In this document: positions 40,347 through 48,090 of the stretch, one piece after another
Layout of the letters: the number at the start of each line of letters is the position of its first letter
How positions within the stretch are numbered: position 1 is the stretch's first letter
NCBI GenBank assembly: GCA_945865925.1
Contig: CAMBFG010000009.1
Coordinates: forward strand, 1-63,814
DNA length: 63,814 nt
DNA from: Dehalococcoides mccartyi
Lineage (GTDB): Bacteria; Chloroflexota; Dehalococcoidia; UBA2979
Direction: 5' to 3'
Position numbers and translations under genes: made by a program
The notes under the pieces: generated by a model
Databases searched by the model: none
What the model saw: only the letters and a program-made list of their open reading frames with translations
What the model was told of the DNA's origin: nothing

Positions 40347-40837
40347 GCTTCAAGAATTGATTCAGCACCACCGACCACTGCATCCTCACGCCAATCGGGT
40401 GCCCAGGTGCCCGTGGGGCCCGAAATGGCCCTCAGAAAACTGGCGAGATGTTCGCAGTTCGATCCCGTAGCCGTCAGATTAAACCCCACACCGGTGGAAA
40501 TCTTGCCTTCGATCTGCAGTCGTGACTCTGGCGTCGCGCGCTGAAAGTCGAAGTTTTCGTATTTCCAGTAAGTCCGAACCAATGACGCATTTCGGGGGAC
40601 ATAGTCGAAGTCCCGGTTGCCCGTGAAGGAATAGAACTCCATCAAAGCCCCGGACGTTAGGAGTACCCAAAGATTCCCCCATTTCGAGATGCTGCTCTCA
40701 AGGTGGTCGGTTATGAAGAAATCCGCGGGTTCGCTCTCGGAAACCCGGCGCGCGATTTCGAAGCAGCGTTCGAGTTCAGCGCTTTCGGTTTGCGTTAGGT
40801 TGGGGTACTTCTGCCGTTGAACCTGATCGATTGTCAC
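40343..40837 (-). CDS. Hypothetical protein, second gene of RelA-like cassette (possible PH-like domain)
   Basis: A 164-residue protein. After a helical N-terminus (about 1-45, ESAELERCFEIARRVSE) comes a predicted all-beta region: WGNLWVLLTSGALMEFYSF, DFDYVPRNASLV, then SRLQIEGKISTGVGFNLTATG, and a final helix (NCEHLASFLRAI). The strand pattern and the WVLLT...MEF motif recall bacterial PH-like domains, but I cannot confirm a family. GTG start at 40837 with GGGAGA upstream. G+C is about 53% in the middle, well below the host. It lies 5 bases after the RelA/SpoT-like gene and could be its antitoxin or effector. Confidence 0.65.
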   Translation of the reverse strand: MTIDQVQRQKYPNLTQTESAELERCFEIARRVSESEPADFFITDHLESSISKWGNLWVLLTSGALMEFYSFTGNRDFDYVPRNASLVRTYWKYENFDFQRATPESRLQIEGKISTGVGFNLTATGSNCEHLASFLRAISGPTGTWAPDWREDAVVGGAESILEA

Positions 40838-40842
40838 GATTG

Positions 40843-41631
40843 CTATCTCCCACCCTGCCTGCTGCGCAGTTCGACCATCAGACCGTCAGCCTGATGCAGA
40901 AGGTGCCCCAAATAGGTCGCCTTGAATTCCTCGCTTGCTGGCTGCCAACGCCACGCCTCAACCTGCTGAAGTTCTTCAAGTCGCTGTCGCTGATATATCT
41001 GATGACTTAACGTACGCAAAACCCATTGCGTCATAGTTGCGATCTGGATCTCGGTCTTGAAGGTGATGTTTTCTGTTTCCCAGGTTCGTGTCTGAACGGT
41101 TGCACTGAAGTCGGCTGAGAGGTGCATTGCGTAGTAGCCCGAAGGCAGGGCACGCATCTCGTGAGCAGCCGCCGTGGCGCAGGATGCGCCGAACGCCTCG
41201 AGCCGCTCGCATAGCCAAGGGGCGCCATCAAGGAATCGAACGTAGATCGCCGCGCGGACTAGATCATGAAATCGGTTGTGGTAGTTGGCGGGCTCAAGAG
41301 GGTCAGCGCCCGTTGGCCTCGGCCAATTTTCGTTGTTAAGGCACTCCACCCGGTAGGCCTTGTCAACCACTGATGAGAAAGGCTTCGTGAGCAGTTCCAG
41401 GCGAGTATTGGGCATCAGCAGCTCGGTGCCGAATTCGCGGCGGAATTCGGCATCTGCACGCTCAAGTTCGTTCGGAAGCCCTTGCCAGAAGGGCGAAGCG
41501 GTGACCGCCTGACGCATGCTTTCAACGCGTGCGTGATACCGATTCTGGAGCTGATCGGGAGTCTGTTTCGTCTCGTCGCACAGCCAACGTACGTATTCGT
41601 CCGGCGATTTCGGTTTGGTATTGCGCTCCAT
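40843..41631 (-). CDS. Divergent RelA/SpoT-domain protein (candidate toxic alarmone synthetase)
   Basis: A 262-residue protein. The order of motifs matches a small RelA/SpoT synthetase domain: LTKPFSSVVDKAYR (81-94, cf. RxK..S...K), FHDLVRAAIYVRFLD (121-135, cf. DLxGxRI), SGYYAMHLSAD (164-174, cf. GYRSLH), TEIQIATM (193-200, cf. VEIQIRTM, catalytic Glu at 194) and LSHQIYQRQR (208-217, cf. EH..YK). The usual Arg of EIQIRT is Ala here, and the first Arg of RxK is missing. No HD hydrolase, TGS or ACT domain. GC about 45-55%, foreign-looking. The start is 10 bases after the uvrA stop, with a weak ribosome binding site. Confidence 0.72.
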   Translation of the reverse strand: MERNTKPKSPDEYVRWLCDETKQTPDQLQNRYHARVESMRQAVTASPFWQGLPNELERADAEFRREFGTELLMPNTRLELLTKPFSSVVDKAYRVECLNNENWPRPTGADPLEPANYHNRFHDLVRAAIYVRFLDGAPWLCERLEAFGASCATAAAHEMRALPSGYYAMHLSADFSATVQTRTWETENITFKTEIQIATMTQWVLRTLSHQIYQRQRLEELQQVEAWRWQPASEEFKATYLGHLLHQADGLMVELRSRQGGR

Positions 41632-41641
41632 CGGCCGGAGT

Positions 41642-44575
41642 CTAACGCGACCGTGCTAACGCCGCTTTCCCCACAGGCTTTCGTGCCCCCAGCACATCCT
41701 TCAGGAACTTGCCCGTGAGTGACTCGGGGGCTGCCGCCACGTCCTCAGGTGTCCCCACTGCCAGGACGCGGCCGCCTCTGGCGCCGCCGTAGGGGCCGAG
41801 GTCGATCACCCAGTCGGCGCCTTTCACGACGTCGAGGTTGTGTTCGATCACGATGACGGTGTTGCCGGTGTCGACGAGGCGCTGGAGGACGAGGAGGAGG
41901 GCGTCGACGTCGGAGAAGGCGAGGCCGGTGGTGGGTTCGTCCAGGATGTAGACGGTCTTGCCGGTGGCGCGCCTCGACAGTTCCGTGGCGAGTTTGATGC
42001 GCTGGGCCTCGCCACCGGAGAGGGTGGTGGCGGGCTGGCCGAGGCGGATGTAGCCGACCCCGACGTCGCGCAGGGTCTCGAGTTTGCGGCGTGGCGAGGG
42101 GAACGCCTCGAAGAACGCGCAGGCCTCCTCGACGGACATCTTCAGCACCTCGGCGATGCTCTTGCCGCGGAAGAGGATCTCGAGGGCTTCGCGGTTGTAG
42201 CGGTCGCCCTTGCAGACCTCGCACGGCACGGTCACGTCCGGGAGGAACTGCATCTCGATGAGGATGTAGCCGTCGCCCTTGCAGGCCTCGCAGCGGCCGC
42301 CCTTCACGTTGAAGGAGAAGCGGCCCGGCTGGTAGCCGCGCGCACGCGACTCGGGCTGGTTCGCGAACAGGTCGCGGATGAGCGTGAACAGGCCCGTGTA
42401 GGTCGCGGGGTTCGAGCGCGGCGTCCGCCCGATCGGTGTCTGATCGATGATCACGACCTTGTCGAGGTGCTCCATGCCCTCGATGGTGTCGTGGTCGCCG
42501 GCGCGTTCGCGCGCACCGTTGAGGTCGTGGGCCAGTTGGCGCGAGAGGATCTGGTTCACGAGCGAGGACTTGCCGGAGCCGGAGACGCCGGTCACGGCGA
42601 TGAACGTGCCGAGGGGGAACTCGACGGTCACGTCCTTGAGATTGTTCTCGCGCGCGCCGCGGACGACGAGGGCGTTGCCGTTGCCCTCGCGGCGCACGGC
42701 GGGGATCGGGATCTTGCGCTTGCCGCTGAGGTACTGGCCCGTGATCGAGTTCTTGTCCGCCATCACCTGCTTCGGCGTGCCGAACGCGATCACCTGGCCG
42801 CCGAGTTCGCCCGCGCCGGGGCCGATGTCGATCAGGTGGTCCGCCGCACGCATCATCGCCTCGTCGTGCTCGACGACGAGGACCGTGTTGCCGAGGTCGC
42901 GCAGGCGGGTGAGGGTGCCGATCAGGCGCTCGTTGTCGATCGGGTGGAGGCCGATGCTCGGTTCGTCACAGACGTAGAGCACGCCCATCAGCGCCGAGCC
43001 GATCTGTGTCGCGAGGCGGATGCGCTGGCCCTCGCCGCCGGAGAGTGTCCCCGCCGACCGGTCGAGCGTGAGGTACTCGAGGCCCACGTCGCGCAGGAAG
43101 ATGAGGCGTCCGGCGATCTCCTGCAGGATCTGCTTTCCAATGGCGAAGTCGCGCGTCGTGAGCGGGCCGCCCTCGACGCGCAGGGCCTCGGTCCAGGCGA
43201 GGGAGTCGCCGACGGACATCCGGGAGACCTCGACGATCGAGCGGTCCTGCACGGTGACGGCGATCACCTCGGGCTTGAGGCGTGCGCCGTGGCAGGTATC
43301 GCAGGGCGTGGCGACCATGTAGCGCTCGATGTCGGAGCGCACCCAGTCGGATTCGGTCTCCTTGTAGCGCCGCTCGAGGTTGGTCATCACGCCTTCCCAC
43401 GTGACGGCGTAGGTGCGGACGCGGCCGGTGGCGCTCGACTTGAACTCGATCTGATCGATGGTGCCGTCGGTGCCGTGCATCAGGGCGTCCCACTGCGCCT
43501 TGTTGAGCTTGGAGATCGGCTCGGAGAGGCTGAACTTCATCGCGTCGCCCAGCGCCTTCATGCGCCGGTGGAACCAGCCCTGGGTCGCGGAGGACTTGAG
43601 CGGGACGATGGCACCCTCGTTGACGCTCAGTTTCTTGTTCGGCACGACGAGTTCTTCGTCGAGCCGCATCTGGAAGCCGAGGCCGGTGCAGGCCGGGCAG
43701 GCGCCGTGCGGAGTGTTGAAGGAGAAGTTGCGCGGCTCGATCTCGGGGACGGAGTACGGCTCGTGTGCCGTGTTCGGGCAGGCGAAGCGCTCGCTGTAGA
43801 CCTGCTCCTCGCCGACCTCGCCCTTCGCGTCGAGCAGCGCGAGGACGACCGTGCCTTCGCCGAGGCGGAGGGCCTGTTCCACGCTGTCGGAGACGCGCTG
43901 ACGGGTGGCGACCTCGTCCTCGTCTCCCTTCGCCGGGACGACGATGCGGTCGACGACGACATCGATGTCGTGCCACTGGTTCTTGTTCAGCTTGATCGGG
44001 TCGTCGAGGTTGATGACCTTCGTGTCGAGGCGGACGCGGACGTAGCCGGCTTTGCGTGCCATCTCGAAGATCTGGGTGTGCTCGCCGCGCTTGTGGCGGA
44101 TGACGGGCGCGAGGATCATCGCGCGCCGCCCGGCGTCGCCCGCGAGGATGGCGTCCACGATCTGCTGGATCGTCTGGCGGCGGATCACCTGTCCGCAGTG
44201 GATGCAGTGCGGGATGCCGACGCGCGCAAAGAGCAGGCGGAGGTAGTCGTACACCTCGGTGACGGTGGCGACGGTGGAGCGAGGGTTCTTGGAGACACCC
44301 TTCTGGTCGATCGAGATCGCGGGCGACAGGCCCTCGATGTAGTCGACGTCGGGCTTCTCCATCAGGCCGAGGAACTGGCGGGCGTAGGCGGAGAGCGACT
44401 CGACGTAGCGTCGCTGGCCTTCGGCGTAGATCGTGTCGAAGGCGAGCGATGACTTGCCCGAGCCGGACACGCCGGTGATCACGACGAGGCGGTCACGCGG
44501 GATCTCGACGGTGATGTTCTTGAGGTTGTGTTCGCGGGCGCCGGTCACAACGATGCGGTCGAGCGGCATGCGCAC
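41642..44575 (-). CDS. uvrA: UvrABC nucleotide excision repair ATPase UvrA
   Basis: DNA damage sensor of excision repair. The 977 residues contain two ABC ATPase modules: Walker [15 protein letters not shown] at the N-terminus and [14 protein letters not shown] in the second half, with signatures [11 protein letters not shown] and [11 protein letters not shown]. The second zinc site is intact (CEAC...CEVC). The first zinc site is incomplete, with [10 protein letters not shown] replacing the first CxxC, a variant known in other high-GC lineages. The start [21 protein letters not shown] may begin at either Met. An SOS box lies 44 bases upstream. Confidence 0.97.
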   Translation of the reverse strand: MRMPLDRIVVTGAREHNLKNITVEIPRDRLVVITGVSGSGKSSLAFDTIYAEGQRRYVESLSAYARQFLGLMEKPDVDYIEGLSPAISIDQKGVSKNPRSTVATVTEVYDYLRLLFARVGIPHCIHCGQVIRRQTIQQIVDAILAGDAGRRAMILAPVIRHKRGEHTQIFEMARKAGYVRVRLDTKVINLDDPIKLNKNQWHDIDVVVDRIVVPAKGDEDEVATRQRVSDSVEQALRLGEGTVVLALLDAKGEVGEEQVYSERFACPNTAHEPYSVPEIEPRNFSFNTPHGACPACTGLGFQMRLDEELVVPNKKLSVNEGAIVPLKSSATQGWFHRRMKALGDAMKFSLSEPISKLNKAQWDALMHGTDGTIDQIEFKSSATGRVRTYAVTWEGVMTNLERRYKETESDWVRSDIERYMVATPCDTCHGARLKPEVIAVTVQDRSIVEVSRMSVGDSLAWTEALRVEGGPLTTRDFAIGKQILQEIAGRLIFLRDVGLEYLTLDRSAGTLSGGEGQRIRLATQIGSALMGVLYVCDEPSIGLHPIDNERLIGTLTRLRDLGNTVLVVEHDEAMMRAADHLIDIGPGAGELGGQVIAFGTPKQVMADKNSITGQYLSGKRKIPIPAVRREGNGNALVVRGARENNLKDVTVEFPLGTFIAVTGVSGSGKSSLVNQILSRQLAHDLNGARERAGDHDTIEGMEHLDKVVIIDQTPIGRTPRSNPATYTGLFTLIRDLFANQPESRARGYQPGRFSFNVKGGRCEACKGDGYILIEMQFLPDVTVPCEVCKGDRYNREALEILFRGKSIAEVLKMSVEEACAFFEAFPSPRRKLETLRDVGVGYIRLGQPATTLSGGEAQRIKLATELSRRATGKTVYILDEPTTGLAFSDVDALLLVLQRLVDTGNTVIVIEHNLDVVKGADWVIDLGPYGGARGGRVLAVGTPEDVAAAPESLTGKFLKDVLGARKPVGKAALARSR

Positions 44576-44618
44576 CTCAGACAGGATTCAGCGGGGAGGC
44601 GCTGTCAGGTTCGTCAGG

Positions 44619-44630
44619 GAACGTCTGTTC
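44619..44630. promoter_or_regulatory. LexA (SOS) box, Gram-positive type
   Basis: The palindrome GAACGTCTGTTC fits GAACnnnnGTTC, the core of the Bacillus/actinobacterial LexA operator. It lies in the divergent region between uvrA (starts 44575, minus) and the response-regulator gene (starts about 44691, plus). uvrA is a classical SOS gene, so a LexA operator here is expected. Confidence 0.75.
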
Positions 44631-44690
44631 TAATCCATGCTATGGTACCCCGCAACCTCCGGGGAGCAACCGTCAGCAAGGATGATCGCT

Positions 44691-45404
44691 GTGCCCGCGA
44701 TGCCGCACCTGCTGCTGATCAGCCAGGACCCCACCGCCCTCGATGCCTGGCGTCGTGGGCTTGCGGAGGCCGGCGTCCCCATTGCTGGCGCTGTCAGTCC
44801 CGTGGAAGCCCCACTGCGGCTGCGCGCGATGCGGCCCTCGATGTTGGTGCTGCTCGAGCCGTGGGACGGTGACGAGGCGCGCCAGACGATCGAGCGGTGC
44901 CGTACGGCCGCCGAGGCCGCACTGCCCGCGATCCTCGTCCTGTGGTCGTCGCCGTGGCTCCGTACCCCGCTGCCGCTCGACTTCTCTCCGGCGAGCGTCC
45001 TCGATGCGTCGACCGCGAAGGCGGTGGACCTCGTGCGCGCCGCGCGCCTGCTGGTCGGTGACGATGTCGCCCCCGATCGACTCGTTGCCGGGGTACTCAC
45101 CCTCGATCCCGCCGAGCGACGCTTGCGCGGACCGGCCGGCGACGTCTTCCTGACGCCATCCGAGGCGATCCTGCTCGGGGCGCTCCTCGGGCACCCTCGC
45201 GAAGTGGTGCGCGCGGAGGAGGTCGCTCGAGCGCTGTGGGGGACGCCCGTCGGGGACGCCCACTCACGGGCGGCGATCCGCACGCATCTGCACACACTGC
45301 GCCGCAAACTCGCTTCGGTGGGCGCTGGGGAGGCGATCCGGTCGATCTCGGGGGTGGGGTACCGCCTCGATGATCCCGAGGAGCCGACGGAGCAGGCGGG
45401 TTAG
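44691..45404 (+). CDS. OmpR-type winged-helix regulator with degenerate receiver domain
   Basis: A 237-residue protein. Residues 1-115 have the alternating pattern of a receiver (MPHLLLISQDPTALDAWRRGL, SMLVLLEPWDGDEA), but the phospho-acceptor Asp position reads LLEPW, so Glu or nothing replaces Asp. Residues 125-230 form a trans_reg_C winged helix (LTPSEAILLGALLGHPREVV, HLHTLRRKLASVG, SISGVGYRLD). No kinase gene adjoins it. The GTG at 44691 has AAGGA 9 bases upstream; ATG 44700 and an upstream ATG 44637 are alternatives. It may be constitutively active or use another signal. Confidence 0.82.
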   Translation: MPAMPHLLLISQDPTALDAWRRGLAEAGVPIAGAVSPVEAPLRLRAMRPSMLVLLEPWDGDEARQTIERCRTAAEAALPAILVLWSSPWLRTPLPLDFSPASVLDASTAKAVDLVRAARLLVGDDVAPDRLVAGVLTLDPAERRLRGPAGDVFLTPSEAILLGALLGHPREVVRAEEVARALWGTPVGDAHSRAAIRTHLHTLRRKLASVGAGEAIRSISGVGYRLDDPEEPTEQAG

Positions 45405-45850
45405 TTCGGGTCGTCCAGGCGTGGTCGGTCGGGGCCCTCTGGTGCGTCGAGGTCGGGCTGCTCGTCCGGGCCTTGCCCATCCAGACCCAGCATGCCCGCG
45501 AGGCCGTCTCCGCCGATGGCACGGAGTTGCTCGCGCAACTGCTGCTCGACCTCGCGCAGTTGGTCGTCGCTGATGCCCATCGCGTGCAAAGTATCGCGGA
45601 TGAGGCGCTGCACCTCGACCAGGTCGCCACGGATCAGGGCGTCCGCGACCTCGAGTTGGGTCTCGATGGCGCGAAAGCGCTCACGACGCTCGGTGTCATT
45701 GGTGGTGGAGAGCACGGTGGCCATCAGGCGGGTGAAGAGGTTGGTGGTGCGAGCGATCCGGACGCGGTCGTCCGGATCCTCGGGGAACTCGCCCGTCACC
45801 TGCACGTGCAGGCCGGTCGTGCTGTCGGAGGCGACGTACTGCTGCGGCAT
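45401..45850 (-). CDS. Hypothetical protein (helical, acidic tail)
   Basis: A 149-residue protein of no family I know. Residues 1-30 look beta-rich (LHVQVTGEFPEDPDDRVRIA). Residues 35-110 are helical and may be a coiled coil (RRERFRAIETQLEVADALIR, DQLREVEQQLREQLRA). The last 25 residues are acidic and Pro-rich (DEQPDLDAPEGPDRPRLDD). It ends against the regulator gene in a 4-base convergent overlap, and its start lies 44 bases from the uspA stop. Confidence 0.7.
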   Translation of the reverse strand: MPQQYVASDSTTGLHVQVTGEFPEDPDDRVRIARTTNLFTRLMATVLSTTNDTERRERFRAIETQLEVADALIRGDLVEVQRLIRDTLHAMGISDDQLREVEQQLREQLRAIGGDGLAGMLGLDGQGPDEQPDLDAPEGPDRPRLDDPN

Positions 45851-45894
45851 ACCTCGATCGTAGCGTGCGGAGGCGGTGCGGGCCGCCTCGCGTG

Positions 45895-46371
45895 CTAGCC
45901 CTTGGGGTTGATCAGGAGGACGGGGACGCCCTCGAGGTGGCGCAGCACGTGCTCCGCGACCGAGCCGACGACCGCGCGTTTGATGCCGGAGCGGCCATGC
46001 GTCGCCATGAGGACGATGTCCGCCTTCGTGTCCTTTGCGGCCTGCACGATGGCCTCGCCCGGGATGCCGGAGAGGATGAGGCCGTCGACCTGCTTCACCC
46101 CGGCAGCGACGAGTACGGCCTTTGCGGCGGCGATGTTCTGCTCGGCGCCAGCACGCTGCGCTGCAATCGCCTGGTCGACGAGGTCGCCGGTCGCGATCCC
46201 CGCCCCCATCTCGAAGCCGGCGGGCGTCATCCGCGCGACGAGGCGTCCCGCGTCATCGATGACGGCGACCACGGTGACTTTGCCGTCTGGCGCCGTGACA
46301 TGGGCCACGTGCGAGAGCACCGTGGCCGCCGTCTCGGAACCGTCAGTGGTGACCAGGGCAGATTTGAACAT
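45895..46371 (-). CDS. Universal stress protein (UspA family)
   Basis: A 158-residue ATP-binding type Usp. SALVTTDGSETAATVLSHVAH is the first strand and Asp, and the C-terminal THGRSGIKRAVVGSVAEHVLRH carries the GxxG-9x-G(S/T) nucleotide loop, followed by VPVLLINPKG. The start codon lies in one arm of an 11-bp inverted repeat with the 5' leader (see 46360-46426), so translation may be controlled by RNA structure. AAGGAAGAGG lies in the loop. The physiological role is inferred from the family only. Confidence 0.92.
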   Translation of the reverse strand: MFKSALVTTDGSETAATVLSHVAHVTAPDGKVTVVAVIDDAGRLVARMTPAGFEMGAGIATGDLVDQAIAAQRAGAEQNIAAAKAVLVAAGVKQVDGLILSGIPGEAIVQAAKDTKADIVLMATHGRSGIKRAVVGSVAEHVLRHLEGVPVLLINPKG

Positions 46372-46426
46372 TCAGGGCCTCTTCCTTGGCGCTTGCCGGC
46401 TGGCAGGTCGCCTGCTGTTCAAATCT
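46360..46426 (-). promoter_or_regulatory. Inverted repeat able to sequester the uspA start
   Basis: On the minus strand AGATTTGAACA (46426-46416) and TGTTCAAATCT (46370-46360) are perfect 11-bp complements separated by 45 bases. The second copy is codons 1-4 of uspA; the ribosome binding site lies between. The first copy begins within the stop codon of the upstream gene. Confidence 0.55.
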
Positions 46427-47133
46427 TAGCGCGAGTCGGATGTCTGAACCGTGACGTTTCGGCGCCCAGCCTCGCGAGCCCATAGCACGAGGCCGGCCAC
46501 GAGCAGGGCCACGAGCAATCGCTGTTCGGTGGCGAGGGGCGTCGAGGAGGCCTCGAAACCACCATTGCCGGTAGCGGCCGGTCGGACGGGGACGGGCTGG
46601 ATCTGCGCGAACGCCATCGCCGTGCGCACCAGTGCGCCGTTCTGAAGTTCCCACGTCTGGCGAGCCGGGGCGGTGCCGCAGCACAGCGGCTCCGTGGGGC
46701 CCTGCGTGATCATGTCGACCTGGATCTTGTTGTCGACGATCTGCACCTTCACGTTCTTGAGCCGGTCACCGAGGAACCCTGGCCCGAACGGCTTCAGGCT
46801 CGCATCCACGATGTAGATCTCGGAAAACACTCCTGAGCCGCCGGTGTTCGTCGCGGTCTGGACTACGGCGACCGGGGTGCCGTTCAGGGTGCCAAAGGTG
46901 GCGTCCACGAACGTCATGTTCACCCGCTCGGCGGCGGAGTCGAACTTGCCGTCCACAAGGGTGATCGATTTCGACGCCACGTATGGCGACGGGTAGGTCG
47001 CGCCGCGCAGTTGCTGGAGTGTGGGCGCGATCTGCTGTGCCGAAGCACTGCCGAGCAGTACGAGGCCGAGCGTCGCTCCGATCAGCCCTACGGCGACGCC
47101 TCGGACGATGGTGGTGGGGTGGGACAAGCGCAC
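46426..47133 (-). CDS. Exported, C-terminally anchored protein (paralogue of 47281-47994)
   Basis: A 235-residue secreted protein. Signal peptide at about 10-32 (GLIGATLGLVLLGSASAQQ). The body resembles the neighbouring protein: L.QL(R/M).ATY...Y, an LVDGKFDS strand, NGTPVAVVQTATNTGGSG, and EIYIVDASLKPFG. A C-terminal hydrophobic helix (LLVALLVAGLVLWAREAGRR) should anchor it. I chose GTG 47133 for its strong AGGAGG 6 bases upstream. No known domain; the repeat suggests an extracellular beta-structured lineage-specific family. Confidence 0.75.
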   Translation of the reverse strand: MRLSHPTTIVRGVAVGLIGATLGLVLLGSASAQQIAPTLQQLRGATYPSPYVASKSITLVDGKFDSAAERVNMTFVDATFGTLNGTPVAVVQTATNTGGSGVFSEIYIVDASLKPFGPGFLGDRLKNVKVQIVDNKIQVDMITQGPTEPLCCGTAPARQTWELQNGALVRTAMAFAQIQPVPVRPAATGNGGFEASSTPLATEQRLLVALLVAGLVLWAREAGRRNVTVQTSDSR

Positions 47134-47230
47134 GAGAAGCCTCCTGTGTAACGGGCCGAGCCGGCCTACCAGGAGTGAACGTATCTCACTGTCGAATAGT
47201 TCCCCAGGGCACAAGCGGGGCTGCACACAG

Positions 47231-47262
47231 CAGGACGCCCTCGCGCGAGCGAGGGCGTCCTG
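47231..47262 (-). terminator. Terminator after the 47281-47994 gene
   Basis: A perfect 14-bp stem, CAGGACGCCCTCGC/GCGAGGGCGTCCTG, has a GCGA tetraloop and lies 18 bases past the stop on the minus strand. The tail is TGTGTGC, not T-rich. Confidence 0.75.
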
Positions 47263-47280
47263 GATTCTGCGGGCGTCAGA

Positions 47281-47994
47281 TTAGTTCTGGCGGCCCATAC
47301 GTCGGGCGACTGCGGCAGCGCCTGCCACAGCGGCAGCGAGTGCCAGCTGGAGGCCAAGGTTGCCAGTGGGCAACATCCCGGCGTTACCGGCTCGAGCCGG
47401 CACAACCTGCTGGGCGACGGTTGTCCCCGTGCCGCCAGCGTTCGGGACGGTGATCGAAGTGACCACAGTGACCGGGGTAGCGGGGCCGAAGGCCGGCGCC
47501 ACCAGCTTCAGTTCGCCAGTGACCAGGTCATAGATGCTTGCGGTCTGGCGGACGGTGCCGTCGGCGTTCCGGATGCCGGCGTTCACCATCAGCTGCCCGT
47601 TCACCACGGACACGATTGCGGCTTCAACATTGCCATCGATGGTGGTCCCGCCGAAGGTGCGCATGCTGTTGTCCACGAGCCAGAGCTGGGACCTCGTGGC
47701 GCCGTTCTGCGTCAGGCGCGTGACGACAGCCGAGACCTCGTAGCCATCCCAGAGCCCGGAGGCAGAGGTCAGGTAGGACATGGTGTATGGCGCGACGACG
47801 TTGATCGCGTTCGGATCGGTCGTGCTGGAGTACGTGCCGCCGCTGAGCCTGATGTTGCCGTAACCGGCCGGCGAGTACGTCGCGTTCATCAACTGGATAG
47901 GAGTGGGTGCGTCGGCAGATGCCTGAGACACACCGAGTGCGAGTCCGGCCGCCATGACGATGGCGCCGATGCTCATGAGGTGGAACGTACGCAT
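47281..47994 (-). CDS. Exported protein with LPTG-like tail (paralogue of 46426-47133)
   Basis: A 237-residue secreted protein. Signal peptide at 1-28 (cleavage near SQASA-DA). It shares with its neighbour the pattern LMNATYSPAGY, an IRLSGGTYSS strand, DGYEVSAVVTRLTQNGATRS and QLWLVDNSMRTFG. The C-terminus reads MLPTGN, a hydrophobic stretch (LQLALAAAVAGAAAVA) and RRMGRQN, which looks like a sorting signal close to LPxTG but one residue short. Strong AGGAGG at the start, with hairpins just upstream. Function unknown. Confidence 0.75.
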   Translation of the reverse strand: MRTFHLMSIGAIVMAAGLALGVSQASADAPTPIQLMNATYSPAGYGNIRLSGGTYSSTTDPNAINVVAPYTMSYLTSASGLWDGYEVSAVVTRLTQNGATRSQLWLVDNSMRTFGGTTIDGNVEAAIVSVVNGQLMVNAGIRNADGTVRQTASIYDLVTGELKLVAPAFGPATPVTVVTSITVPNAGGTGTTVAQQVVPARAGNAGMLPTGNLGLQLALAAAVAGAAAVARRMGRQN

Positions 47995-48090
47995 AAGAGA
48001 ACCTCCTACTGGCGCCGCCAGTGACAGGCGGCGTGATGCCCCGGCACCATGGAGGAGGTAGATGCGTTTGTTCTATGCGACCGCCGAGGC

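Noticed and set aside
47995-48090. Riboswitch in the leader of the 47281-47994 gene
   Set aside because: The leader has alternative GC-rich hairpins (ACTGGC/GCCAGT, CGCCGCC/GGCGGCG) but no consensus of c-di-GMP, cobalamin or other known aptamers.
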